Shown in pieces: positions 1-10,624 of a stretch of 64,000 nucleotides of DNA (its first letter is position 1; the number at the start of each line of letters is the position of its first letter). The notes below the pieces were generated by a model, which did not search any database, was not told the DNA's origin, and worked only from the letters and a program-made list of their open reading frames with translations. The stretch is from Dirofilaria immitis (taxonomy: Eukaryota > Nematoda > Chromadorea > Rhabditida > Onchocercidae). The translations under genes were made by a program, and so were the position numbers. The stretch lies in the NCBI GenBank assembly GCA_024305405.1, contig JAKNDB010000109.1:2542001-2606000 (forward strand). Direction: 5' to 3'.

Positions 1-2229
1 ATCACGAGAAATTATTTTGGTTGATTGCTTGCTGATCGAAATAAGATAAGAAATATTCTCCAAAAAATAATTTATCAAGAGATCTCTTATCCTTGGCTTG
101 CTTATTGTGACATCATTTCTCAAAAAAAAATAAATAAAAAATAAAAAATGAACATATTTCGAAAAATAAGCCATTGATTTGGTATTCTAAATGCATTTAG
201 ATGAGGGCAATTACTGTCATCATTATCTGTACCGCTTCTACCAGCCAGAAAATCGTGAAAGAAATTCAGACAGAAGGCAACAAACAAATCTAAATTTTAT
301 TTCAGACTTGGATATTGAAAACAATTATTTAATTTTGATAGATTATGTATACTTTTCTAAGTACACATATTCAACAGCTAAAAGTTGATACTTGAGTTTC
401 CTGATAGTACACTGATGTATCATTTTTTAATTCTAATAAAAATGCTAAATTTCATGCAAAAATTTCCCAGATTGTTACTGAAATTTAATTTTCCTTTAAA
501 ATTATGAAATTGAAAAAATAGCTTCCTTTTAGTGTACCTCCACTGAAACCTGTGATTGCTGAAAATTGGAATTCTTGGTAGGTGGCAAGTAACTTATAAA
601 AATAAATATGTCTAAAGCCCATGTCTTTTTTAGAATGAATTAGAGAGTTCATCGATCTATCGAAGCAAAAACATCTAATTGATTTATAGCTAACGCAAAT
701 CTGCCTTCCTTTACATATAGAATTATGCATCGTGAGTTGCGTAAATTGAATTTATTGAATTAAGTGAACGCGGAATTCAGTGTATGGAATTTGCAACGAA
801 CTATTTCCTTCTTTGCTGTCAACTTCGGGTCTATCTTGCAAAATTAATAAGTGATTGTAGAAAAGTATAAAAATTTTTCAAATTAATAATTCAGAATAAT
901 TTCAAATTTTCGTCCACAATGCTACTTTTTATTTTCAAAAAGCTTCCAATCAAACGTCTAAGAAATCTGTTGGCTATTAAATTGTTAGTAAAATTTGCGT
1001 TTGTTTCATGTTTATGCCAGTATTATTACAATAGTGCAAAATTTTCTAATACATGATGATTTAAAAAGTGCAATGTCAGCATCTGAATGTTAGCCCGGAA
1101 AGAAAAGGAGGATTAATATATGTTCTTAAATATTTCTTCCAAAAAGGTTTTAAAACTTTTGGACTCAAAGAAGCATTTTTATTTGAGGAAATTTTAATTT
1201 GAATAATCTTACCAGTCTTTACATCAAGCGAAATCGTTGTGGATTTGAGTGAAATATTTCTATAAATTATTTGGAAAAACAACGTAGAATTTTCCTGGAA
1301 ATATAAAGAATGAACTCATGAATTCGTAACAAACTTAGAAACTTTGAAAATCTTTTCATCTTCATTACTATTTCGCAGTAATTCTTTTGATTGATTTGAA
1401 GAACTTAGAATATAGAATTGAGTTCGATCTAATTAATCGCAATTCTTCAAAGATCACTAACTTATCGTGAATTAAAACTCTTAATTCACAAAGGAAGAAA
1501 GATTCATTTTTCAGTTTTCCATATTTTTTAACACAAGTAAGCAATATATTAACACTATTTTTGAATTATACTTTACTTATTGCATTTAATTCCAAAGACT
1601 GTATTTAAAAAGTTAAAATTATTTGAAGATTTAGTTATAACTAAGAAAAATATCATTGTATAGGTTTAGTTCCCACATATATCTTTATAAGTTCTTCATT
1701 TCTCAATGTTTATTATTCCATGCCAACAGTTTTTACGATTACAAAGCGGATTGGAAGTTTATGTAGAGAATCAGGAAAATATGTAAACAAAGTAAATCTG
1801 CGATTAAATTTATTTATTAGAAATTCAAAAGTTGACCAATTAAATGAGATATATAAAATTTAATAGATAAAAGAAATGACTGGTACCATTCGCTGAAGCT
1901 CTATGATTAATTTGAGTATCAAAGATTATAAAGTGATTTCAAAGCAAAATATTGTTTTACTCACCGTATTTCTGCATTTTTACTATTCATTTAAATAATT
2001 AGAAATGTAATAATTACTATGACTACTGTTCATTGTTATTCTTTACTAATGTAGCATCAGTACAGGCATTATGTAAAATAAAAATGATATTTAATATCAA
2101 TTCATGTAGCACTATAAGTTAAGCATGGAATTCAAAAAAATAATGGGATGAATGTAAGAAATGATAAATGCTTTATTAAATATTATCAAAATAGGAATTT
2201 GATATGGATATACAGTTATTAATAATATT
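1..2229. other. no gene recognised (A+T-rich)
   Basis: I see no exon here with paired splice sites and sustained open frame. Short ORFs (for example around 191-388 and 485-730) have no recognisable composition or motif. The 3' UTR of the minus-strand Cys-rich gene ends in the last 60 bases. Confidence 0.5.
2172..2177 (-). terminator. candidate polyadenylation signal (AATAAA)
   Basis: TTTATT on the plus strand reads AATAAA on the minus strand, 53 bases beyond the TGA stop of the Cys-rich gene. Spacing fits a nematode 3' UTR. The hexamer is common in A+T-rich DNA, so this is supported by position only. Confidence 0.45.
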
Positions 2230-4143
2230 TCATTTGCTTTTATACCAGCTATCAACAAGACTTCCATCATGACTAAACCATGCAATATAACCACATGTTG
2301 CTTTACCGTTCAGACCAAACAACGAAATTCGATCGCAACGATCACCATTAATTTCGGTAGAATTTTGAGCCTAAAAATGTGCAATGGAAGTTAATATTTA
2401 ATCTCTTTAAAACAGTTCAACGTATAAACCAAAAAAAAAAATCATATAGTCCAGATAAGAAATATATTTATCCAATAAGTTAATTAAATATGAATGTCTT
2501 TTCAATTTTCTTTGAAAGAAAATGAAGTGAAAAAGGAAAATAAAAAATCACTGAGAAAAATGGAAAAAAAATGGAGAAAACAATTTAACGGTAATACGAA
2601 AATTACTCGATAATTAAAATGATTTACAGAACACTCCAAATAACCACAACGACCATGATTATCATATCGACAGTATATATTATGTGCAGTAAAGGCACCC
2701 ATCCAACGACCACTCCACGTACATTCAGATGGATCACTTCTAAAAACAAAATAACTGAAGCTGAAAAACTGGATTTATGAATTAAAATATCGTTTTTTTT
2801 TTTTTTTTTTTTTTTAAATAAGCAAATTGATAATAAATTATTATTTGATTATAGCAAAATAAATGTGATAATAAATTGTTATTTGATTATAGTAAAATAA
2901 ATAAGATAATAAATTATTATTTGATTATTTCTATAGCACTTCAGTAATCTAAATACTATGATTAATAGATGATAATTGGACTAAATTTTGGAAATCAAAT
3001 GGAGTGTACTATCAACATTCAGCGCACACTAAATATTAAAATCATATGAAACTAGAATCAATTTTTCTAGCAATGGAAACTTACTTGCAGCAAAAATGTT
3101 TCTTAAAATTTCCGCCCAAAATGGTACTACATGGTTCGCCAAAACTTGGGTCCGGTTTACATATCCCAGCAAACCACCAATTACTACAGCGTCCATTACT
3201 GTTCCGGATATAGTCATATTCTGCTTGACAATGTCCATTACAAAATGGAGCCGTACTGAACCATTTACAACCACCATCCGAAGGATATGGATGGTAAGTC
3301 GTCAAATCTGAGACTGCTTTAGTTGTCATCCCTCAAATCAATTTTTCTCCGAGTAAAAATAGCATCTGTTACCGACTCATATTCAGCCATGCAAATTTGG
3401 AACTTGAAGCAAAAAGAAAATAACCTAAGCATAATAAAATTGAAACAGGTGCAAATTGTTAACAAAATGCTAATAAAATCTATAATTTGCTTTTGAATTC
3501 AAAACGACTTCTGGTCGTTACACTCTGGTGTGAGAAAACCAAAATTCTCGAGTTAAGAAATTCTGGCAACTCAACGAAATGCTCAACCTTATCTCACGTT
3601 CAAAAGACAATATCAGTGAGGACTTCAGCGATCATAAGCCAAAACCTTCTTCTGCATTACTTATAAGAAGAGATCGTCCGCTTTGACAAGAAACCTAGCA
3701 ATGCAATGATTTAGAAAAATTCCTATTATTATGGGAAGATAATTTAGATTACCTTTCTTCCCGTATACATCATATTTTGTAGATATTTTCATCTATAGCA
3801 ACCACTACGAAAACTGATAATAACCGTACCAATAATGCCATGTAGAACGGCCTCAATTATTGGCTCCATATTCTTCTTCACCCGTACCAGTCCCTTCTTA
3901 CGCTCTAAGCTTACCTTTAGTGAGTAATTTCAAATCTCTTTCGAAAATTTATGAAAATCCACAACGTTCGCATTAATTTCTCTTTAACTTTGCTTTTGGA
4001 TATGCTATTTTCCGACATTCATGTTCAATTTCAAGTAAAAATGAATTTCAGAAAAATTACAGCAATTTACCAATGATGCCAGTAACAAAAGCACCGACAA
4101 ATGGCGTACTCAGTATTCCAACATCTCGATGCACTCGTTTCAT
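2230..4143 (-). CDS. Cys-rich, probably secreted nematode protein (TAPFC-type), 5 exons
   Basis: Exons on the minus strand: 4143-4071, 3904-3830, 3307-3085, 2739-2628, 2370-2230. All junctions are GT-AG, phases match (1,1,2,0), and the total of 624 nt gives 207 residues plus TGA. The start is the first ATG after a TTTATTTAG acceptor at about 4150, possibly a trans-splice site. Residues 8-24 (VGILSTPFVGAFVTGII) are hydrophobic and could act as signal or anchor; exon 2 ends with a similar AVLHGII stretch. The mature part holds 14 cysteines, with motifs CKWFSTAPFCNGHC, GRCSNWWFAGIC, ECTWSGRWMGAF, RCGYLEC and NGDRCDRISLFGLNG. The CxW-TAPFCxGxC pattern resembles small secreted nematode Cys-rich proteins; function is unknown. 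No frameshift is seen in this gene. The N-terminal two exons rest on phase fit alone and are less certain than the other three. Confidence 0.8.
2829..2927. repeat. short tandem repeat, about 41-bp unit, 2.5 copies
   Basis: The unit gataataaattattatttg-attatagcaaaataaat recurs nearly identically from about 2829, 2870 and 2911, in the intron between exons 3 and 4 of the Cys-rich gene. It lies just downstream of a run of 20 or so T at 2791-2815. Confidence 0.7.
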
Positions 4144-5283
4144 TATTACTCCTAAATAAAAATTGATTTAAAAAGCGACCACTAAAAGCTTATTAGATTG
4201 TCCAAAAAACTTCTACATTTTTTTTTGAAAAAAAAAAAAAACGATTTGTGTCAGTGATTTACCACTCCTTTTCATTTCTGAATTGTTCTCTTTCTAATTC
4301 TATGAAAACCCGAAAACATAAATTTAAAAAGTACCATTAGAGATTTCAATCACATTGTTGTCATTTGCGCCACTTAAAAGTACTATTCTTTCATTAAAAT
4401 AAGAATTGCTAGCTGCCCATACGAAGTCGTTATTTATGAAGAAAAACGCAAAAAACAATCGATAGAATGAAGTCAATAACATCATAACTGATGAATACTT
4501 TTCGATGCCTAAAATAATTTCATATCGTATAAAATAATATCTATAAAATGAAACGAAGTTTTAAAAAGTGGATCACAAAACAAAACTTGCTTACTATCCG
4601 CCTTTTGTCTCTGCATCAATTCGTTTTTCTCAATTTTCAAGAAAGCTTAGTCGTTTAGATTAAATAAACTAATGACTAGAAGTAAAAAGTTGTTTTCAAC
4701 AGAAAGAACAACAAGTAAGAAGAGAGGAAAAAAGGGAAAAAAATAAGGATCTGGAGCAAAATCCAGGCTGTTATACAAGTGGACGAATTTTAAGATATCT
4801 AGTTAACCTAGCATAGCAGTAAGATGATTAATGATAAAGGAGTAATTAGTTCAAGGACGTCCAGAATTCATCATCCAAAATGAAATAAATACATCAAATG
4901 ATTGCAGAAATAAAAATATACAGAAATAGAAATATTTAGACCAAAAGAGAGAAAAAACTAATTGACTTTTGTACCATATTATCAAAAAATAGGAAAATAA
5001 GATTTTTAGCAGGAAATCGCAATGAAATTAGCGGTTCATTCGTTACATTTTTAAATTGCTTTGAAAGGCAAAGGAAAATTTGCCATAAATTTTGGTCTTT
5101 TTAATGAAATTAAAGGGAGTTAATAACAAATTTAGAAAGCCGAAACGCTGAATAAAATGCAATGCGATTTTTTCCATCAAAATACTTAAATTTAATTGTA
5201 ACATGAAAATGGACATTGTACATAAGACATATTAAACAACTGTAAATCATTGAATAATCATTTTGCAAGTGTGTGATAGCCGT
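4144..5283. other. no gene recognised; upstream region of Cys-rich gene
   Basis: About 1.1 kb upstream of the Cys-rich gene start. No exon with paired splice sites is seen; a promoter is expected near 4150-4600 but no motif can be identified. Confidence 0.4.
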
Positions 5284-5517
5284 TTACTTATAATTAACTA
5301 AGGAAGTGAGAATATTCATGTTCTCCGAACTTTCATTAGTATCGTCAGTGGTGATGACCTCTGCATAATCATGAAGGAAACCTTTTATTATCCCGTGAAA
5401 ACTTGCATAATCTTGAGCATTCTCTGAAATTTCGACTTCTGTTTGAGTAATCTCATTGAATGATAAATGTGGCCATAACCTATCACTGCGTAAATGCTTT
5501 AAAAATGTTCTGGAATG
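5284..5517 (-). CDS. candidate terminal exon of an unrecognised gene
   Basis: A TTTACAG acceptor precedes 78 codons open in phase 0 and ending AAG TAA. The peptide is acidic and mixed in composition (RSDRLWPHLSFNEITQ, then FLHDYAEVITTDDTNESSEN), which looks more like coding sequence than the surrounding A+T-rich DNA. No upstream partner exon could be fixed between 5.5 and 7 kb, and no domain is recognised. The AAGTAA could alternatively be a donor (AA|GTAAAC), making this an internal exon. Confidence 0.4.
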   Translation of the reverse strand, partial: HSRTFLKHLRSDRLWPHLSFNEITQTEVEISENAQDYASFHGIIKGFLHDYAEVITTDDTNESSENMNILTSLVNYK

Positions 5518-7385
5518 CTGTAAATCCAAAGAATCTCATGAGTACTACAAACTGTAATTTAAATTTTCTAGGAAAAAATTTCCAAAATCGAAGATGAAAT
5601 TAACTAGTTTGTATGTTGGCCCCATTTCTTAGTACTGCCAACATATTTGTGATAAAACAATGCGAAATAATAAGAAGAATTTAGACTTCTAAAATTATTA
5701 ATACAAAAAAAAACGAAGAAAATAATGAAATGAAAAATTCACACTTGTTATCATAAATCGACATTGCAAAAATATGTTCATGTAAATATACATGTTCTAA
5801 TGTCTTCTGAATACGTCAGAGTAGAAATTTTTGCTTAAAAATTATTATTAATTGAAATTAGAACTATGATAAAGAAATTAAAAAACGCGAAAATCAATGA
5901 ATTTTTCGAGAAAGGCTATCAACTGCTTCAAACAGTATATTCAATTAGGATATATTGTGATAATATTTCAACTTTGACTTATCCATGTTTATTTATGCCT
6001 CCTTATCAGTCCCTAATCTTGAACGACAAAGCGATGTTACGGAATGTGAATGAGGTAAAACATCTCAGGGTCAATTTTCATTAAAAATAATAATTACCGC
6101 TAATATGGATTCTAATTCATATGAGTGAATATGAAGATAGGGAAGTTGGAAGAAATCCTTAGTGAACTTTGGTACGAAATCGTCCACACAATTACAATAT
6201 TTCGCAAATAAATATTTAGACTAGTGAATAATTCGATTAGCAACAAACTGTAGACAAACATAGGTTGATGCGTAAATCAATTGAAACTGTTTTCATTTTT
6301 TTAATTTTGACTATTTTCACAACCCGATTCGTCATTGCGCGTTTAGCGTGTTAGAAGCGCATCACAATATATTGAAGTACGAAGTGAAGCTTAGCGCCCC
6401 ATATTTGATAATAAGATCATCTTCTATCTAAAAATTTGAAGCACTTCTCAATAAAATGCTGAATTCATGCATTTGCAAGAATGAGTCATAATGAAATTCG
6501 TCCTGCTGTTTGCTGGTTCCTATTTGAATAATTCATGCTCAAACCACAGTCAATGAGGAACTAGAGTTTCCTTTTCGTTAATGGAAATTTCAGAAGCTAA
6601 TGATGCTAATGATTTCACTGTAATTTTCCCAGTACGCTCTAAATGAGAGCCGAGATGACTTCCAGGTTTTACTATTTCGAAAAAATAAAATAAACGTATC
6701 ACCACAATCATACAAGCTCATTCTTCCAATGGATAACGATGAAGATTCCTGAGCTTCTTGAAAATGGTTTTCAAACCAGCGAGAGAGAACGTGTGGCATG
6801 TGTGTGTCTGTATATATGTTTTTGTGTCTGTGTTTACGCCCTGCAGAGCACGTGAAAGATGCACGATGATAAGGATAGAATCGGCAATCTGGCGCCGGGA
6901 TGTTGATGATTCATCGATGGACAAAGATGACAGCACTAATTAATGTTATTATACCAAAAGAAAAGTGGAAAGGGCAAGGCTACAAGTTGAATAATAAGAC
7001 TGTGCAACATTTTGCAAATTTGGGAATAGATGGCAAGTAGATTGACTGAGAGATAAAAGGAATCTTTACATCGGTGAAGCTCGCACTAGTATTGTTGAGT
7101 CTTGGCTTAGAAATTGCTTTTGTACCAAGGTTTGCAAAATGCCGGTTAACATAACAGTAATAAATGATTTTATATCAAGGTTTAATGCGAAAAATTTCGA
7201 AAGTCAAACTTTATATCATTAAGTTTGACTTTCAAAATTATTTCTTCATGTCACATGATGTTTTTAGAACGTGTTAATCTACTCAGGTTGATTCCATTAA
7301 TTCAACTCATCAAACTTTCATCACTTACAATTAATTGATTATCGCAACTAATCTCATGAAATCTAAACTCATTTAATCACTTTGA
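5518..7385. other. no gene recognised
   Basis: Non-coding so far as I can see. A minus-strand ORF around 6590-6800 (containing MSLYDCGDTF) has no clear splice partner and is not claimed. A short hairpin lies at 7199-7233. Confidence 0.4.
7199..7233. repeat. perfect inverted repeat, 13-bp arms, 9-nt loop
   Basis: Arm GAAAGTCAAACTT at 7199-7211 and its exact reverse complement at 7221-7233, separated by TATATCATT. It lies just beyond the 3' end of the PP2C-like gene. Function unknown. Confidence 0.8.
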
Positions 7386-10171
7386 TTATTGCAATAACTC
7401 CAAATCATTGCTGTTTGTGAATCTCGCCGGTAGTAAAGCATATTTCAGTGGAACAATAAAAGCAGTAATATCATTTGTGAAAGTACAACCTCCATCAAAC
7501 ATTTGCCATCGATAAGATTTTTGTTGGATCTTTCTTACTCCCGCAGCCAGCTCTTTTGCTGCTATCGTGTCCTAAATTCAGTTTTTTCTTTAGTATCTGT
7601 AATCTTAAAAATATTGTTATCATTAAGGTCTTCACTTACTACTGACTAGACCAAAATTGAACCCTTAAAGTAATTTGGAAAAGCATAATGTATCAACCAT
7701 AGTATATCGAAATTATTTGACATAAAAAAACAAAGGACTGAATCGATTTGTTTCATGATGTTTATTACTATGCGTTTATGTAATATAGCTTTAGAATACT
7801 TTATCACTATGAATTATAAGGTCAGGTCAACAGGATGGATACTGAATCAAAAAGATGGCTGAGACAAAATCATTTAGTAGAAGCAAATGTTATAAGAATT
7901 AAGAAAACAGTGAAACTTGAATCAGATTTTTGCTAATTTAATTTCCTTGCAAAATATTGGCTCATTTCGTTTATAAGTGATTTGATTCTTATCTGAAAGA
8001 AGCAATTTCATTTTGATGAAGTCCTTTTAAATCACACTCTTTGCTGAACAGTTCTTTAGTTGAAAAACTGGAGATATGATAAGAAAAATGAGTCATTCTT
8101 TCAAAGTGGTAAAATTGTATATTTGCTATGGCAAAAATCAGTCTAGAGATTGCACGACTGAAAGATCATGAGAGTGAGGATTTAGAGAAATCTAGAATCA
8201 GATAATTGTATAAGTATGCCAAGTAACAATGAGAAATGAGATAAAACATCCGGCATATTACATGCACTATTACGAAGGATTACTTTCTCGATTTTTTGAA
8301 TGTGATTGGCATACTTTCATAGCTATCTGATCTCGATTCTTTGCAGAACTGATATTTTATCGCTTCACTCTTTTCAAAATTGGTTTCTTTTGTATAGATT
8401 TTGTTGACTATTTCTGGATTAATATTATAGATTTTGTTGACTATTTCTGGATTAATATTATAGATTTTGTTGACTATTTCTGGATTAATATTATAGATTT
8501 TGTTGACTATTTCTGGATTAATATTATAGATTTTGTTGACTATTTCTGGATTAATATTATAGATTTTGTTGACTATTTCTGGATTAATATTTTCATCTAA
8601 AAAAGATTTGGATAGCAAACTGATTTCGAGTATACATTAAAAATAATTTTAAATAATCAGTTGATTCAGAATTATTCAATGCAGTTTTCGTATTCATTGA
8701 AGGCCATCATCTCACAGGCCGTCCGATGCCAACACTAGAACATGTTTATTGCCTAACGAATCAAATTTGTGAAGATCGAAAACTTTTACCTGTAACTTAT
8801 ATTATTTTAATATCCTTTTAAACAAATTATAGTAATAGATATCGATATGACTGAAAATAATTTAAAAAGAGCGAAATAATATCATTGCAGTTCACAACCT
8901 TGGTAACGCCTTCTAACTAGCATACCTTCAGGTTCGATTCCTATCATATACATATTTTCTCTTAAAAGTCATGCCTCAAATTATTTTTCCTGACATGAAA
9001 TCACGTAAATATTAGAGATACTTGATAACCAACAGCAGCCTTTCTGAATAGCGCTTATCTAGAAGCTTATAATATTCCATTAACACAGTTGAATTCACTA
9101 ATTGAGAGGGTAGTAAATAGAACTTAATAATAAGAAATCAATTTACATTGCTTTTCAACATCGATTTAATTCCTTTTAAATTAAATTATTAATAGGATCT
9201 ACCATAATTTAAAACGCACTACAGAATATCAAATTTCATATACTTTAGCTTACTTGCCTTTCATTTTTCAGCACACCCGAAAATTTAACGTATATAACAT
9301 CTGAATACAAAACATCACGAACCTTTTACCACATTCATTAATTAAAGGCATGTTCATATCTGATTCCCGAACAGTTTTTGAGGCCCTATAAAAACAGAAT
9401 TATTATTAAACTTATAAAGCTCAAAATTAGTAATGGAATTGTGTAGCTTCAGATTAATTTAGTAAAATGAAATAATATTCTGTCAACGTGTCTCGTGTGA
9501 AATGTTAACAAAGATGTAAAGTAACAAACCATTTCATCCATGAACCAATCACGATAAAGTACTTTTCTGTTTGAATCATTCCGTGTTAAAAAAAAAAAAC
9601 GATTATATTCATAACGTGTGAAACGATTCGATATCAAATCAGGACTTTTGTAAGCCTATAAGCATGAGTTAAATGCAACTTTTTCTTTTCTTTTAACTTC
9701 GAAATTATCAATGGATTATCACATCCCCTTATGTTATGTGTTATCGTATATTACCTATCGCACACAGCATATTTTAGGTGCATCTTGTGAAGATACCACA
9801 CCTTACCTTTAGAGAGAAATTATCTTCGAGATTTTGAAAATTTAAATCACATATAATATTACGATTTGGATATGATGAACCGCATTCACTGAATAAAACA
9901 TAAGAGGCCGATGAACGAGTGAAAGATCTAAAAAGGCTTCCTGTCTGTTCAAATAGACTATTGTCTCCGCCACTTGGCATAATAGATCTGAAAATATGAT
10001 ATTTCAAAAATTTAAAAGGATGGATTTCCGAAATCTTCGAAGCATTCAAGTAAACATACCCGTATATGCTCATGAAGACAATTTGCAGCCTTAGTTACAG
10101 CTCCATTCCTCTATATCCATCAAATATAGCAAAGAAAATAGCCTCGATTTTTTCCATTGCAGGTCAGCATT
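7386..10171 (-). CDS. PP2C-like protein, TAB1-type, probable pseudophosphatase (partial gene)
   Basis: Best exons (minus): 10171-10060, 9987-9807, 9385-9254, 8596-8284 and the terminal 7571-7386 ending in TAA. The first, after two +1 corrections, reads FFAIFDGYRG then GAVTKAANCLHEHIR, matching the PP2C FDGHGG motif region and especially TAB1, where the His is also Tyr. The last reads TIAAKELAAGVRKIQQ and TFTNDITAFIVPLKY, matching the PP2C C-terminal helix plus the strand with the metal-binding DN; here the order is ND, so the Asp is displaced. Together these suggest a catalytically weak adaptor like TAB1 (C. elegans TAP-1), which binds a TAK1/MOM-4 type kinase; this is inference. Middle exons are not recognised and their phases do not all close (frames around 9807-9987 conflict). 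Start not found. Exon 8596-8284 contains a coding minisatellite. Confidence 0.55.
8394..8591 (-). repeat. coding minisatellite, 6 x 33 bp
   Basis: Six identical tandem copies of a 33-bp unit (plus strand begins ATAGATTTTGTTGACT). Because 33 is a multiple of three, the minus strand encodes six copies of the 11-residue unit NINPEIVNKIY. The frame stays open on both sides (ENINPE before, TKETNFEKSEAIKY after) and an acceptor TTTTTTAG lies at 8597-8598, so the array sits inside an exon of the PP2C-like gene. Perfect identity implies recent expansion, and copy number is likely polymorphic. Confidence 0.85.
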
Positions 10172-10549
10172 CTACGACAATTTTTAAATTTAGTACGGAG
10201 ATATTTTAAGTTCGCGAAATGTATTTCCTAATAACATGAAAGGCTTTTGTAATTGTAGTTTCTGTAATTGTAATGCATTTCATTATGATCTAAGTTTTTC
10301 TAACCGTATTAAAATCAGTGGTGCCACATTTCAACTTAATATTTATTTCGATGGATTAGAACAAGTGCATTAATCAGTTGCAGTACTTCAAAATGCCTAT
10401 GAAGAATTCGGCGACAAAAAATTTAAATATAGTACTTGATATTTTAGAATGCAAAATTGAATACTAAAAAATTAAAACATTAAATGAAACCACGTGTTCA
10501 CTGAAAACCTCATCAGGAAAGTACTATTATCATCGACATGCCGCATTAC

Positions 10550-10624
10550 CGCGTTAATATTTGTAGCAGAATCCTTGAGGATTTCTCTTAACGTACGTGA
10601 ATGTTCTTCACTTTCTGTCCGTTG
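10550..10624 (-). CDS. candidate upstream exon near PP2C-like gene
   Basis: A TTTCTAG acceptor, 25 open codons (TESEEHSRTLREILKD, then SATNINA) and a GTAATG donor, phase 0 to 0. Phase fits the FDG-motif exon that follows at 10171. Whether it belongs to the same gene is inference; residues are not recognised. Confidence 0.4.

Noticed and set aside
8881..8960. tRNA-like B box (GGTTCGATTCC) near 8930
   Set aside because: No matching acceptor stem or proper D and anticodon arms could be folded; a weaker similar motif near 27585 on the other strand also fails.
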